From: Paramecium sonneborni
Taxonomy: Eukaryota > Ciliophora > Oligohymenophorea > Peniculida > Parameciidae
NCBI GenBank assembly: GCA_905182985.1
Contig: CAJJDN010000174.1
Coordinates: forward strand, 100,197-164,196
Direction: 5' to 3'
Length of the DNA stretch: 64,000 nt
Shown one piece after another: positions 1 through 11,857 of this stretch; the stretch's first letter is position 1; every line of letters begins with the position of its first letter. The notes under the pieces were generated by a model. That model was given only the letters and a program-made list of their open reading frames with translations. It was not told the DNA's origin and searched no databases. Both the position numbers and the translations under genes were made by a program.

Positions 1-174
1 TTAACAACAAGGGAAACGAGTTAGCAATAAAATACAATTTTAAGAGCCAAATCAGATTAAAAGAATTACTACACCAATCCTATCTAAAAAGCATCGCTAA
101 AATGCAGCAAAAATACTGGGATTTTCCAATATAGTTCTAATGGAAAGAAGATAGATGATATTGATATAAATTGA
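1..174 (+). CDS. 3' end of a cut gene, hypothetical
   Basis: Reading frame 1 is open from the window edge to a TGA at 172-174 with TAA and TAG read as glutamine. The visible 57 residues are polar and rich in Q, N, S and K, ending in KKIDDIDIN. No domain can be recognised in so short a tail. The gene starts outside the window, so its product is unknown. Base composition and glutamine-rich character match the other disordered tails in this window. Confidence 0.5.
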
Positions 175-578
175 ACTTTTTATTATTTATATTTATTCTT
201 CTATTGGAAATTTACAGAAATTTATTTACTCTAAATAACAGCATTTTATTTTATAATTATTAATAATTACAATATTTTTTGTTTGAATTCTTGTTTGATA
301 TTTCAGAATATTGTAAAATAGAGAATGAATCTCCTCAAATAATTTGTGAATCACATTATGAATAACTATTATCTTTCATTTTATTAAAAAATATTATTAC
401 TGTCTCATAAATTACTAATAATAATATTTTTATATGAGTAGAGTATTCTCTAAAATAAATATATTTGACATAACTAAGAAAAATTTAGGATAATTTGACA
501 AAACAAAAAAATTACTAGTAACTGCAAAAAATGAATAAATTTTTGTAATAAAAATAATATTGAGATAGCATTTATATT
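175..578. other. AT-rich intergenic stretch
   Basis: Very AT-rich with TGA in all frames. I see no gene, RNA or repeat. It separates the tail at 174 from the next start codon at 579, and an in-frame TGA at 561-563 supports that start. Confidence 0.5.
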
Positions 579-2030
579 ATGACTACTAATAAAGATTATT
601 TTAAAATTATTTTTATGAATTCCTTTTTTTTATACTTCAAAGATCCAAAAGTAGAGTAATAATATTAGATTTCTAATTAACATTCTAAGAGGCTTAGCAC
701 ATTTATGTGTTTGAGTTTTGGATTTATTGTTGCTTTTATAATTAAAGTAGTTTAATCAAGTCATGAAAAAAATAATAATGGATTTATATTGAATTTATCG
801 ATGCTAATTTATTTAGTTGTACAACTAATTTTCGTTTGGAAAAATAATTAATATCTCAGATTGGGTATTATTTTATTAAATCATTCTGTGACAATATTTT
901 TTATTGCTTTTGAGGATAGATCAGGCGTTGATAATTAAATGGCAATGCTATAAGGAGTTAATTAAATGGCAGCAACTTATTTATTGGTCTTGACTGGAGA
1001 ATATATTGATGGCATGATAACCATAATAATACTTTAGATATTTAGAATACTTTGGGGAATATTTTAAAGCGATGGCATTCAATATTCTGCACTAGTTACG
1101 TCTACAATGCTGATTCTATACATTAATTATTATAATTATTAGTATAATAAAGCAAAAAGATCTTAATATTAATTGACTTTAGCTGATACAAGATGGGAAG
1201 ATATCCTTAAGAAACTCCTTTTATAATAGTCTTATTTAATTTTGTAATTTTAAGAGGAGAATTTACATTTTTCTGTTAAGTAAATCAGAAACTGTGAAAA
1301 GCTTTTCAAAACTGATGAAGAAGCGTATGCTTTCTTAAAATAGGCAACTAATTAAAACAAAATTATGTAGAATGTTATCTATGATTTGATTAGAGAGTTT
1401 AAAAAAAACAATTAATAAACTTTCAATAACACATTTTTAATAAATTTTCAAAAAAGAATTATCAGAGCTGAAATTTCAATCTATTAAGGAGATACACCAA
1501 CTATTTTATTCTTATTTAAAGATTTTTTTAATGAAAGGAAAACGAATGCCAAAGTAGTTTTATATTAATATAAATAAATGCTTAAATTAATAGTAAAAAT
1601 TCTTAATCGAATTAATCAACATACATTTTGCCAAAATAAATATCAATCCATACAAAGAAAATTAATATTTATACATTTAGTCTAGGATATCAAAAATAAT
1701 ATAAAATTGAAAAAAATATAACTAAATGATTTCTTAAATAATGCAATTAAATTACATTAAAATGTGAAAGTCAATGTTTAATATAATTGTAGTCCATCTA
1801 TAGAAACATCAATTAATATTTTATAAATTGTAATTTTATAAATTTTTGAAAACATCAAAAGTTCACAGATTCTTATAAGAACATGTTATACAAAGGAAAA
1901 TAAGATTTTATGTCAATTTGAAGGATAATTTAATTTAGAAAAAATTTTAAAATTTAAAGATTATTTTGAAACACCATTCCTACTATTATTTGAATCTTAT
2001 GAAATAAAGAATTAAAGTAAATAAACTTGA
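579..2030 (+). CDS. Multi-membrane protein, probable degenerate sensor histidine kinase
   Basis: Intronless 483-residue frame. The start is the first ATG after an in-frame TGA at 561-563. The N-terminal half holds about five or six hydrophobic segments (for example LSFGFIVAFIIKVV, LSMLIYLVVQLIFVW and LVTSTMLILYI). A soluble C-terminal half follows. The order of parts, including 'IQLNDFLNNAIKLHQNVKV...INILQIVILQIFENIKSS', parallels the two hybrid histidine kinases at 28.5-33.7 kb around the region before and at their N-box. However, no H-box histidine, no glycine-rich ATP-lid motif and no receiver domain are visible. I infer a catalytically dead sensor-like paralog; a plain membrane protein is the alternative. 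Confidence 0.55.
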
Positions 2031-2284
2031 ATAAATTTAGCTCTAGAATTTATATTTCCTCAATCAATCGACATTCCCTTCAGTATATATTGAACTTTAC
2101 TCATTTTAATAATCATTAATTTTAAATATGAAAATAAATTTTTTTCATGTAAATTAAAGAAATTATTTATCAAAATATCAATCATTAAAAACTGTGTTTA
2201 TTAAAGAAAGATTATGTATTTATTTTTTTATTCTTTCTTAATTTATTGTTTATTTCTTCTCTTTCAATTATTCAAATTCTTTAA

Positions 2285-2632
2285 TCACCTGTTGTTTTTT
2301 TGTTTCTTCATTAATTTACGAACCTTAAGTTTAACTAGTATCATTTAAAATTTTATCCTAATTTTGTTTATTTAAATCCTAAAATTATTATGGATTAAAC
2401 ATTTTTATAGGTAACTACTTAGATTCTTGTTATGGTGTGATGTTTTATTAAATTTATGGTTAAAACAATTTTTATTAATAATTTTTTTATGATTATTATT
2501 TCTATTATTGCTATTATTATTAATATTATTCTTGCTATTATTTTGGCTATTGCTATTGATATTATTATTAGAGCTGGAAAAAATTTTGACCAACTTATTC
2601 TTTTGTATTAATTAAATTATTTACAAATGCAT
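2285..2632 (-). CDS. Asparagine-rich open frame, doubtful gene
   Basis: A minus-strand frame from an ATG at 2632 to a TGA at 2285 gives 115 residues with a long Asn/Ser tract (AAT/AGC/ATT repeats) and a basic C-terminus. In a genome with one stop codon and this AT content, such frames arise by chance. There is no domain, no intron signature and no conserved neighbour. It may be non-coding repeat DNA. The surrounding stretch 2031-2284 and 2633-2987 shows nothing else I can support. Confidence 0.2.
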
Positions 2633-2987
2633 TTTATTAATTTTACTAATTATTTATTTATGTAGGAGGTAATTAATTAGAATTTTTTTAAATATTTTAT
2701 TTTAAATTGTTATTGCTAGATTATACTTATTAATCTAAATTATTAGGATTTTTGAAAGAGATATTTTTTGTTTATAATTTTTGTAATGGATTTGGTATTT
2801 GCCAAGGAAGCTAAGAATTCATGGTAAATATTTATTTCTATTAAAAATTAATATTTTTATTTATAATTTTTCAAAGAGAAAAAATATTCTTTTATGAAAA
2901 ATCTATCAAATGGACAGGATTTTATTGAACATTCATTTTAATGTTCATTACCATCACCGTAAAAGAATTTTGTACAGTCAATCATGA

Positions 2988-3404
2988 ACAAGTTATGAGG
3001 CTTCTAAATTCTATTAATATTTTGCATCGATAGTTTAGAACATTAAGCAAGTATTTAGTTATCAGATGATTAGAAGTTTGTCATTTGAAATTGTAATTCT
3101 TGTTCTCATTTTTATAAGTTTAGATCTAATTATGATGGATTATGAATCATTTTTTTCTCTCCATTCAGGTAAATTTTTGAATGGCTATAATATTATATAA
3201 TTTAAATAAAATACTTGTATTTTCTTATAGCAAGATAAGAGCAATTTTAAAACATAGAATATGAATAGCACATTTTGCAAAGAGAAAAATAAACATAAAA
3301 TATTTCAATTCTTTAATAGGCGCTTTTCTATTATAATCATTCAAACAGCATTTATGATTAGATAGAAAAAGTTTTCTCCAAAGAGAATTTAAAATGGTTC
3401 ATGA
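2988..3404 (+). pseudogene. Possible relic of a voltage-gated cation channel
   Basis: A frame with no ATG near its start runs from just after a TGA (2985-2987) to a TGA at 3402-3404. It contains 'RSLSFEIVILVLIFISLDLIMM' followed by acidic DYE, which resembles the first transmembrane helix of Ca/Na-channel-type repeats. Upstream fragments lie in other frames (around 2927-3077) and are stopped. The frame also spans a GTAAAT...TTATAG segment of about 62 nt (3170-3230) that would be too long for a normal intron here. This suggests a broken, decaying copy. Similarity is judged by eye only. Confidence 0.3.
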
Positions 3405-3558
3405 AATAAACTCAACTTTTTTGGATAAACAAAAGACATCAGCTAATTTTATTTGATTCAGTATCAATATTTTTATTTTATAGTGTAAATATATATTGCC
3501 TTTTTGAATTCTTCATTTTAAGAAAACTAAACTGCTGTCCATCCATTTTGCTTAATGT

Positions 3559-3828
3559 TCATATCAATCTTTTTATGCTGTAATATTTGAAGGTTAAGTA
3601 TAATGCATTTACTCTTACATCATATACTTTTCTACCGCCTGAATTTAGTGCTCTACATACAATATCTCTTTTCTTTGCAAAATCTAACCATTTAATAATA
3701 TCATTCATTTTTGTTTTATCCTATGTTTCTTAAGCAATTGAACTGCCTTACCTGCCAATCCATCTAATAAGCTAAAGTCTTTGCATTTCACTAATTTAAT
3801 ATTTATACATCTAAATTCCTTTTCTCAT
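3559..3828 (-). CDS. Short hypothetical frame (89 residues)
   Basis: Minus-strand frame ending in TGA at 3559-3561, with ATGs at 3828 and 3810. The product has a natural amino-acid mix, including WIGRQGSSIAQE and DIVCRALNSGGRKVYDV, better than a random AT-rich frame would give. I recognise no family. A GTAAGG...ATAG segment inside it could be read as an intron, but removing it breaks the frame. It could be a remnant exon of a larger lost gene. Confidence 0.3.
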
Positions 3829-4304
3829 ATTTTAATAAAAATCTAAATACTAAAATCCTTAAAAATATTATTATTATTATTATTATTATGAAATCTGCTA
3901 GTAGAATAGACTAATTGTGAGAATACCATTTCTCTGGCTCCAAAAATTAATCTCTTTTATTTTGATTGTGTTCCATTTTAAACAATCTTGACTATACATC
4001 TAAATCACAACTGTTTCATCTTGACTTTTAGATAGAAATTTTTATCTATCTTTTTTTGATATCATTAAACAAGTATATTGGATTATCCTCTCTTAGATCA
4101 ATATATAAGATAAATAATAAATAAATAGAATTAAAGCATTCCCTAAGGAAAACCAAATTTGTTTTATTTGAACTTATATCATTAGATTACTCTGTTGATT
4201 GACTATATTCATAGTTCTTTAATTTTTATTTTTTGATTATTTTTCAATAATAATGAATTCTATTATAATGAATATATTTTGAATTTGAATTAATTAAATA
4301 TAAA
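3829..4304. other. Intergenic, with ATT trinucleotide run
   Basis: No supportable gene. An ATT repeat of about eight units lies at 3866-3889. The rest is AT-rich sequence upstream of the MORN gene start. Confidence 0.4.
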
Positions 4305-5269
4305 ATGGGTAATTATTGCAGTCAAATTTGTAATGAACCAGAAATTTAAGTTCTTAAATTATCTGATTTTGAATCTACACCTAAGTCAGTGCGATCTAGA
4401 AAAAGTCAACATTAGAGAGGTTACTTCACTGAAAGTAAAGAACCAGTCCTTCATCTAAATAATAATACCGAAAAAGAAAGACGTCCTCCATATCGTTATA
4501 CAACAGGAGGAGTTTATGAAGGAGAATGGGTGGGGAATAAAAGAGAAGGAATAGGAATTATGACTTGGCCTGGTAAATTTAATTTATATTAACCTATTAC
4601 AAGATGGTGCTAAGTATGAAGGAGAGTGGAAAGATAATAGAGCTAATGGTAATGGTAAATTCTGGCATTTAGATGGCGATACTTGTAGGTTTATTTTTAT
4701 TATTTATTAGATGAAGGAGAATGGAAAGATGATTAAACACATGGATATGGCATATATGTTCATGTTAATGGAGCTAAATACGAAGGTTATTGGAAAAATG
4801 ATGTTCAGGATGGATATGGTATTGAAATTTGGGCAGATGGTAGTAAATATGAAGGATTTTACATTTTCGGTAAAAAGGAAGGTCAAGGCAAATATTATTG
4901 GCCAGATGGAAGTTATTATTCAGGATCTTGGAAAGAAAATAATATAAATGGTCATGGTACATATTCTTGGCAAGATGGTCGTTAGGTAATTATATTAAAA
5001 ATAAAATGCAGTATGTTGGAGAATGGTAAGATAACTGTATGCATGGTAAAGGATTTTATAAATGGAAAGATGGTAGATCATATGAAGGTGAATTTGTTTA
5101 AGATAAAAGACATGGATTTGGAGTTTATTAATGGGAAGATGGAAGGAAATATGAAGGATTATGGGATAATGGTAAATAACATGGGGAAGGAAATTATTAT
5201 GAGTCAAATGGGAAAATGAGAAGAGGATTATGGGAGGATGGAAAAAGAATAAAATGGTTAGATGAGTGA
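4305..5269 (+). CDS. MORN-repeat protein with probable N-myristoylation site
   Basis: Three introns (4573-4603, 4685-4710, 4986-5011; 31, 26 and 26 nt) give a 293-residue protein. After about 70 polar residues come roughly nine or ten MORN repeats of the form YEGEW..N..HGYGIY.W.DG, running to the C-terminus. The start MGNYCSQ fits an N-myristoylation signal with a nearby cysteine that could be palmitoylated, so membrane attachment is likely. Each intron sits inside a repeat and its removal restores the motif (WP|DGAKYEGEW, DT|YEGEW, DGRQ|YVGEW). MORN proteins bind membranes or act as cytoskeletal and ciliary scaffolds; the specific role is unknown. Confidence 0.9.
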
Positions 5270-5285
5270 TATTATTTTAATTATC

Positions 5286-6816
5286 TCAAAATAAAGAACT
5301 TATTTAATCTGAAGCTTCTTTTAAATGATTAAAGATTAATTATCGACAATCATCAACTCCATGTTCACAAAACTGAGCCAGATCTTCTTTAATATAAAGT
5401 ATAAATTCATTTTCTGTTGAATCTGTAAGTTTCTCTGCAATATAGATTAGCCATTATTCATCAGAAGTATAATTTTTATCTCTAAAATTAACTAATTATT
5501 TAATTTTGGTTGTATATTCAATTTTAGCCTTTTTTTGTTGATCTAAAAGAATGAGATCAAATTTGGATTATAACTAATCATCCCTAATTGAAAAATAGGA
5601 ATAATTTAGGAAATAGTCAGTTCTCATATCTTTTAATTCTTATATGATTGAATTTTAAGTAAAGAATTGATCAAAGTTATCCATAATAAGAATTCTTAAA
5701 GCTTCATCTACTTTTTTTTGTAAAGTATCTAATTCATAAACACCAATACTTCTTAAACATTTAGAACAAGCTGAGATAATTTTGGAAATATCTTTACCCT
5801 AATCCTTAACAGGCATCCTATAAATGGCTGGTTGATTATGTAAATGACATTTTAATTAATAAATGGATTATTTTTCTAGTATGATATCTAAGTCATTAAT
5901 TAGAAGTGGTGAGATGGGTTAAGAGAATGGTTATTAATTTAAAAGAGAGAGAGAATTATTGGTGCTAATTTATTTGTATTATCTAATTAAATCAAGTAAT
6001 AAAGGTAATTATTTCCTTTGATTAGGTTCTTTATTAATCATTCCCATAAGAATATTAGAAATAATTTTTTTTTTGGGTGGTAAACGAGTACCTGAATATT
6101 CATGTTTTCTTGGATAGTATGGTTCATTTCTAATTTTAATAAAGACTTCATCTTCTGTATGTCCATCAAAAAATGGTGTGCCATGCAATAATTCATCAAA
6201 CATTAAACCTAAAGCCCATATATCAACTGATTTATCATAACCATATAATTCTGCACGACCATCAATTATTTCAGGTGCTACATAATATGCTGTTCCAAAT
6301 TTAGAAGTAAGTTTAATATCTCCTAGACTACTTAATCCGAAATCTGAGATCTTATAATAAATTTATCCATTATATGTAGTACGTAAAATATTTTCTGGTT
6401 TAATATCTCTATGAACAATATTTATTTTATGTAAATAATCTAAGCCTTAGGCAACTTATTCTAAGATTTCAATACAATGTTCCTCTACCATCTATTATGA
6501 TTTCTTTTTCATAAATTCAAATAAAGTGCCATTATTGCAGAATTCTTGAACAACATATACTTATGTTCCCTAATCATAGACATCAATTATTCTGACAATA
6601 GAAGGATGTGAATGTTTTACTAATTCATTTAAGATTTCAATTTCACTTAAAGTCAATTAATTGTTTTTCGGTAAAATCTACCATTAGAAAATAATTTGAT
6701 ACTTTGACAGCCACTTATTCTTGAGTAGTTTTCTTTTTGGCTAAATAAACTTAACCAAATACACCTGATCCTAATTATTGATTAGTGAATTCATAAAACA
6801 AATCAAATCTCTTCAT
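5286..6816 (-). CDS. Serine/threonine protein kinase
   Basis: One 25-nt intron (6678-6702) gives 501 residues. The kinase domain occupies about residues 6-270: glycine loop GSGVFGQVYLA, lysine in VAVKILPK (restored by the intron), [10 protein letters not shown] catalytic loop, DFGLSSLG, and GTAYYVAPEIIDG with KSVDIWALGLM. All catalytic residues are present, so it should be active; pattern and APE motif fit the CAMK/CDPK-like side of the kinome. The remaining 230 residues have no recognisable domain (no EF-hands) and contain predicted helical, charged stretches. It is the last gene of a minus-strand cluster and its TGA lies 17 bases from the convergent MORN gene. Confidence 0.9.
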
Positions 6817-6958
6817 TTAGTTATATATGATAAGTTTTAAAATATTTTAATATATAGATCAATTTTTGGTTAAGTTCAAATAGAAATTAACAAAAGCCTT
6901 ATCATCAAAAACTTTTGACATTAAAGTTTATTGTTAAATATTCTAAATAATGTCTACT

Positions 6959-7817
6959 TCAGTCATAAAAGAACAGCTCTTCTTAGTTGACAAGGTAACT
7001 TCCTTTTTTGATTTAATTACTATCTTAAGCTATTTAGTTAATTAATAGTTAAATTACATCATCTGGTTTATTCCAGAATGCTAGAAGAGGTAATTAAAAT
7101 ATAATTTGTGGTTAGACATTTGAATTTAATAAGATTCCACTTTAGATACTTTGTTAACTACAAAGAATTTAAGACGGTTCAACTTTTTCATCTTTTAAGA
7201 ATCTATATAAATAATTAAAGATACGTTTCAGCAGCATTCTAACTATTAGGAAGACTCTTATTATTATTATTTTTAGTAATAATATGACGAACACAAAGCA
7301 TTTTCTTAACTAAATCAATCAAATATTGTTTTTTATGATTTAATACTTGACGCTTTTTAGCTCTATTTTATTAATCTTCTTTTATCTTCTACCATTTTTC
7401 TTTATTATGGCACCCTATTAAGATCATATAGTACTTCCCACTTTTAAAAGTCTCAGGTGTAGCAACTAAGAACTTCTTCTTCTTTATTATCACACCTGCA
7501 GCTATCAATACATTCAATGCATCATAAACTCGACGCTTCACATTCTATTCTTCTTTCTTCTATTCACTATCCTCAGATACTAACTTATCTGCTACAAATC
7601 TATATGTAGTCTGTGACTCTGATTCTATTATTTTTTTCACCTTGTAACTCAAATTTCTCAATCCTTTATTCTTAGAACCATGTAATGAAAAGCTTTTCTT
7701 CTTCACTCCTGCAAATGAAACTTATGAATATATTGGCTTAGGATGTAAGACTCCATTTGGATTGAAACTAAATCTAGATACATCTGGAAATTAACTAGCC
7801 TCTCCATCATAATCCAT
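6959..7817 (-). CDS. DP-type transcription factor (E2F dimerisation partner)
   Basis: One 22-nt intron (7203-7224) gives 278 residues. The winged-helix E2F/DP DNA-binding domain is at about residues 45-120: KGLRNLSYKVKKII, TYRFVADKLVSED, and RRVYDALNVLIAAGVI, with the RRVYDALNVL hallmark intact. A basic stretch and a heterodimerisation-like region follow; the intron joins this to the tail VQPQIIFQLPLLAF. In other eukaryotes DP proteins pair with E2F to control S-phase genes. The KGLR and 'no E2F RRIYDI' details favour DP over E2F. Confidence 0.87.
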
Positions 7818-7911
7818 TTTTAATCAATTTATTATTAATATCATCTATTTATTATATATTAAATAAACATAGTATTCTTTATTTCTTAACTTTCTATTAA
7901 TAATTAATCTA

Positions 7912-8619
7912 TCATCCTGCATATGTTATTTTTATTGTTGGAGCATTATAAATTGACACTCTTTTCTTTTATCTTTAAAAAAAACACTATGATTTACTTT
8001 CTTACATCTCTACCCTTTCAATCTTTTAATTTGGACTATTTTAATTATTCCAAAAACTAAAAAACTTTTTCTAACCTCTATTCCATAATTATTACTTTAT
8101 TCTCTAATCCATATTATTAAAACTAATTGATGCTTCCTCTATTGGTTAAAAAAATGATTTAAATTCTTTAGGTAACTCTGTATGTTTCTATTCTATCTGT
8201 TACTATTATTTTTCTAATTCTCTTATTCGAAACTAATAAAAACTCTTATTTTATTCCTCATATTATTATTATCTCTTTAATATCTTATTTATCTTTGTTT
8301 CCTGTTAATGAATCAGATTTTCTTAAATTGCATTCATAAAATTCATATATTCTTATGGCATTTATAATTTCTTTAATTTAGCTTATTTTTATAACTGTTT
8401 TATTTTATTTGCCAATGATTTCGTTTTATCTTATACAAACTTTAATTATAATGCATCATCATCAAATTTTATTTTTAGATGACTAATTATTTAAGATTCT
8501 ACTTAAGACTCTTAATTCAAAGATAATTTTCTAAATATTGGACCTCGAGTATCTTCTGTTTTTTTTAGATTTTAAATCAAATCATCTATCTTAGATGTGA
8601 TTATTATCCTATTTTTCAT
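7912..8619 (-). CDS. Coiled-coil hypothetical protein
   Basis: Intronless 235-residue frame from ATG at 8619 to TGA at 7912. It is rich in K, Q, E and L with heptad-like stretches (KIKQLQKQAKLKKLQ; FRIRELEKQQQQIEQKH), and ends in a short basic segment. No catalytic motif or membrane helix is visible. It sits 34 bases downstream of the VPS9-like gene and 94 bases upstream of the DP gene on the same strand. A structural or cytoskeletal role is a guess. Confidence 0.65.
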
Positions 8620-8653
8620 TCTTTTTTGATTATTTTAATTATTAAAATTTTCA

Positions 8654-9944
8654 TCATATTATAATATTTTACAAAAATTACAATGACGAATTATACTTTA
8701 GTAATATTGGCGAGCTTGGATAAAAAAGTTCAAGTAAATGCAAATGAGCATGCAAATTTTAAATTTGTGAATGAACAAGCACATAATTTGTTGCCTAAAG
8801 CTATACAAAATTTGATGCACTTTTAGTTAGATATTCTCTTAATAATTAATATCCTTTTGCTAGTACAAAATATTTTTCTGCTGGATGTTTTGAGAATTAA
8901 ATTGCTTATAGATATTCAATCTATTCTTAAAAAGGTCTAGTCTATGTCAAATATTTCTTAGGAATCTCAAAAAAATCTGGTTTCAAAGATAAATGCGTCA
9001 TTTTCCCCATCAAATTTATAATACTGTTTTTATGTAATATTTTTAAAACTTCCATTATTTGGACTGTTAATGTTTCATTTATAGTCTTATATAATGATCA
9101 AATTACTTACTATTGATAGAAAAAAATTAAAATAATTTGCTTTATCTTTAAGATATTTATTCTAAAGAAGATCATTCTAATCACTAGAGAGATCTCCCAA
9201 ATATTCATTCAATGCATGAATTAGAAAGCTCAAAAATATATTTGCTGTTAAACCAAATTTAGTAACCTATGCTTTTAACTAAAACAAATTTGAATGAGAT
9301 TATTAGAGACTATTCAAATGAATTTTTGCCCATTCCTAAAATTATTGTATCATATAGGAAAAAGGATGCTTGTTTGATTTGATCATCTCATTTATTATTG
9401 TAAACACTAAGTAAAACTTTTATGCTTAAGCATTCTGAGTTTCATAATCCAATTAATCTTATTTTTAAGAAGATAAAGATTGATTATCATTCATTTTAGA
9501 AACTAAATTTATTTTAAATTATAAACTACAAGAATTGTAACTAGTTGATAACGTTTGATCATTTGAGGATGTTCTAATAAAAGTATCTTCTCGAAGAAAC
9601 TCATTGTTCTTTCTAAAATTGTAAAATATGATAACAAATTATTACAAAAACTCTTCAGACTACAATTTCATTTAATCTTCCTTTAAAGGCTAACTTACTT
9701 AAATAATAAATTTTAAATTATTTACAAACTTATTTGATTTTATTTCTAAATCTTTGCTATTCATTTGTAGAGTGTTTAACCAAACATTTTGTTATTGTCG
9801 ATACCCATTCTTCATCTAATCGAGATAATCTATCTTTCATCAATGATTTCCAATCATTCTATAATTAGGTTAAGACATTACATTAACACCTAGCCAGACT
9901 GTTGAAATTAATTTATCATCATTTTTTTATTATGAATTTCCCAT
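8654..9944 (-). CDS. VPS9-domain-like protein, candidate Rab5 GEF
   Basis: Three introns (9086-9110, 9698-9725, 9859-9881) give 404 residues starting MGNSQQKNDDKL (possible N-myristoylation). The C-terminal region, about residues 300-400, contains SASNFVQLQATNYVLVHSQI followed by QNLHAHLHLLELF and a serine/leucine-rich helix. This resembles the VPS9 core, where an acidic-ADD/D helix and 'YVL.....NL......IE.F' contact Rab5. The usual aspartates of that core appear replaced (SASNFVQL), so exchange activity is uncertain. The middle is polar with a hydrophobic helical part. VPS9 proteins activate Rab5 on early endosomes. Assignment is by eye. Confidence 0.6.
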
Positions 9945-9972
9945 TTTTTATTTAATATTTTAATTAATATAA

Positions 9973-11770
9973 TCATTAGAATTATTATTTGCAGTATTGG
10001 AAACTTTAAGCACACTGCTAACAAAAGAGTTCCAACATATCTAAATCAATTGAATTTATCTTAGCTTCAATGTTAGAAGAAATGTTACCAATACCCTTAA
10101 CATTTATGACTTAAATAGCTCCAATTATTAAATGATTCTATGTTTTAAGAGGCATACAAATAATGGGCATATTAGTTTCTATATCAATATTTGGATTAAA
10201 AATAGGACTAGTATAACAATTACTCACAGCTACTAATTGTTGATCTTTTATACATAATCCCATGATACCTAACAAACTATCAGATTATGAAAGTTTGCCT
10301 TCTTTATTAATATGATATAAAAGTTGATTATAATAAACAACTTTGGCTAAATCTACATTCATCAAAGATCGTAATCTTTCTTCAGAAGATAGAATTAAAT
10401 TTATAAGGTTATCTTACTTACTTTAAAGTATAATACCAGTTTTAATAATATGTCTTAATTTATTTTAAATAAGCATTTAAGCATCATGATTCATAGCATT
10501 TTTTAATACGCTTTTACTGAATTCTCCCATAATTTATAAGAGAGCTTCATCATCCTTTGTAAAATATCCATTTTATTTATTAACACATTATAATACTCCC
10601 ATACATTTGTCTCCATCCAAAATTGGTGATACTAATACAGTCTTTGTTTTATAATTATTCTTAACATCCTATTAAGTATTAAATCTTTAATCTCTATAGG
10701 CATCTTCAATATTCAAAATAATTCGATTTTAAGCAACAAATCCAGCAAGTCCTTATCCAATTTATAATCTTATCGTAGTTTAAGTACCTTTAGCTACTCT
10801 TGTCCAAAGTTCTTTTTTTGCCTAATCAACAATAAAACAAGATGCTCTATCACATTCTAAACAATCCAAACATTTATCTATAATAGTCTATAATGCATCA
10901 TCTAATAAAACTGATGAATTCATCTATAATGCTCCTGTTACTATTTTTTTAAGTCTCAAAACTAAAATAAACAATTATTAATGATCTGACATTATCCTTT
11001 TAAATTTATCATATAAGAATGATAATTTCTAAGCTGAAATAGATTGAATAATATCGCTAAAACTTTCTTCAGATTCTAAAAGTACTTTCATTAATGACAC
11101 AGTACCATCTATATTATATTAAGTAGTTGCATCTTCATCAGCTAATCCTTTAATATTAATAATTACATAATTAAATATTCAAAATTGCATTTGTTCTAAA
11201 ACAATCTTCTTATTACAAAATATCATAAAAATTGGATGCTCCAGATACATTCCTATCATTTTTAAATAAATCTCCATCATCTTAATGAAATTTAACCAAA
11301 GTTGGATTCCTAAACGTTTGTCTTCTAAATAACTTTACTGATTAGGTGTTGCCTTCTTCTAATATTTTATTAGTCTTCTTCTCTATTGGTAATAATGATT
11401 TATTATTCTTATTCTTTATATTTGGTTTACTTCCTTAAGTTAATTATCTCTCATCTCTTAATATACTTAATTTTGTTTAATTTGCCTACATAAAGTATTC
11501 ATTAATATGTATCAATCGATCAATCTCTTTTTATTACAACTTTACTACATCCTACAATTGTCTTATTTGATTTTCCTACTTTGTTATAGTTTCCAATAAT
11601 CTCTCATTCTACTTCTATTACAATTTATAACCATCTGACAATCTCTTAATTAAAGTATCTTATGTATCCATTTCTTTGCTTTTAGGGGATGCAATAAAAG
11701 AGCTATACTCTGTTTTTATTTTCTATTTCAAATTATTTTCCATACCAATTAATTCCTATATTGAGGCCAT
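9973..11770 (-). CDS. Tandem GAF-domain protein
   Basis: One 25-nt intron (11142-11166) gives 590 residues. An N-terminal coiled-coil-like Q/E/K-rich part is followed by a clear GAF domain at about residues 270-420: CDRASCFIVDQAKKELWTRVA, GQGLAGFVAQN, VLVSPILDGDKCMGVLQCVNK, NGYFTKDDEALL. The NK...F..DDE signature matches cyclic-nucleotide-type GAF domains. A second, more divergent GAF-like fold follows to the end. No phosphodiesterase, kinase or cyclase domain is present, so it may be a small-ligand sensor or adaptor. Without the intron the frame would be stopped, which confirms splicing. It lies 28 bases upstream of the VPS9-like gene. Confidence 0.85.
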
Positions 11771-11857
11771 TTTTAACTTTTATTTACTTTATTATAAATT
11801 AATTTAAAATACAAATTCAGAAATATTAAAAATGACATTCATATGAATTAATTTTAA

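Noticed and set aside
4711..5219. Met-rich plus-strand frames within the MORN gene
   Set aside because: They are out-of-frame readings of the MORN repeats (ATGG-rich DNA).
8683..9219. Plus-strand frame of 178 residues starting MTNYTLVILASLDKK
   Set aside because: It lies antisense to the spliced VPS9-like gene, whose minus-strand exons are much more protein-like. The plus frame is a shadow.
11142..11200. Apparent frameshift and TGA within the GAF gene
   Set aside because: A 25-nt intron (11142-11166) ending in TAG restores the frame exactly, so no break is needed.
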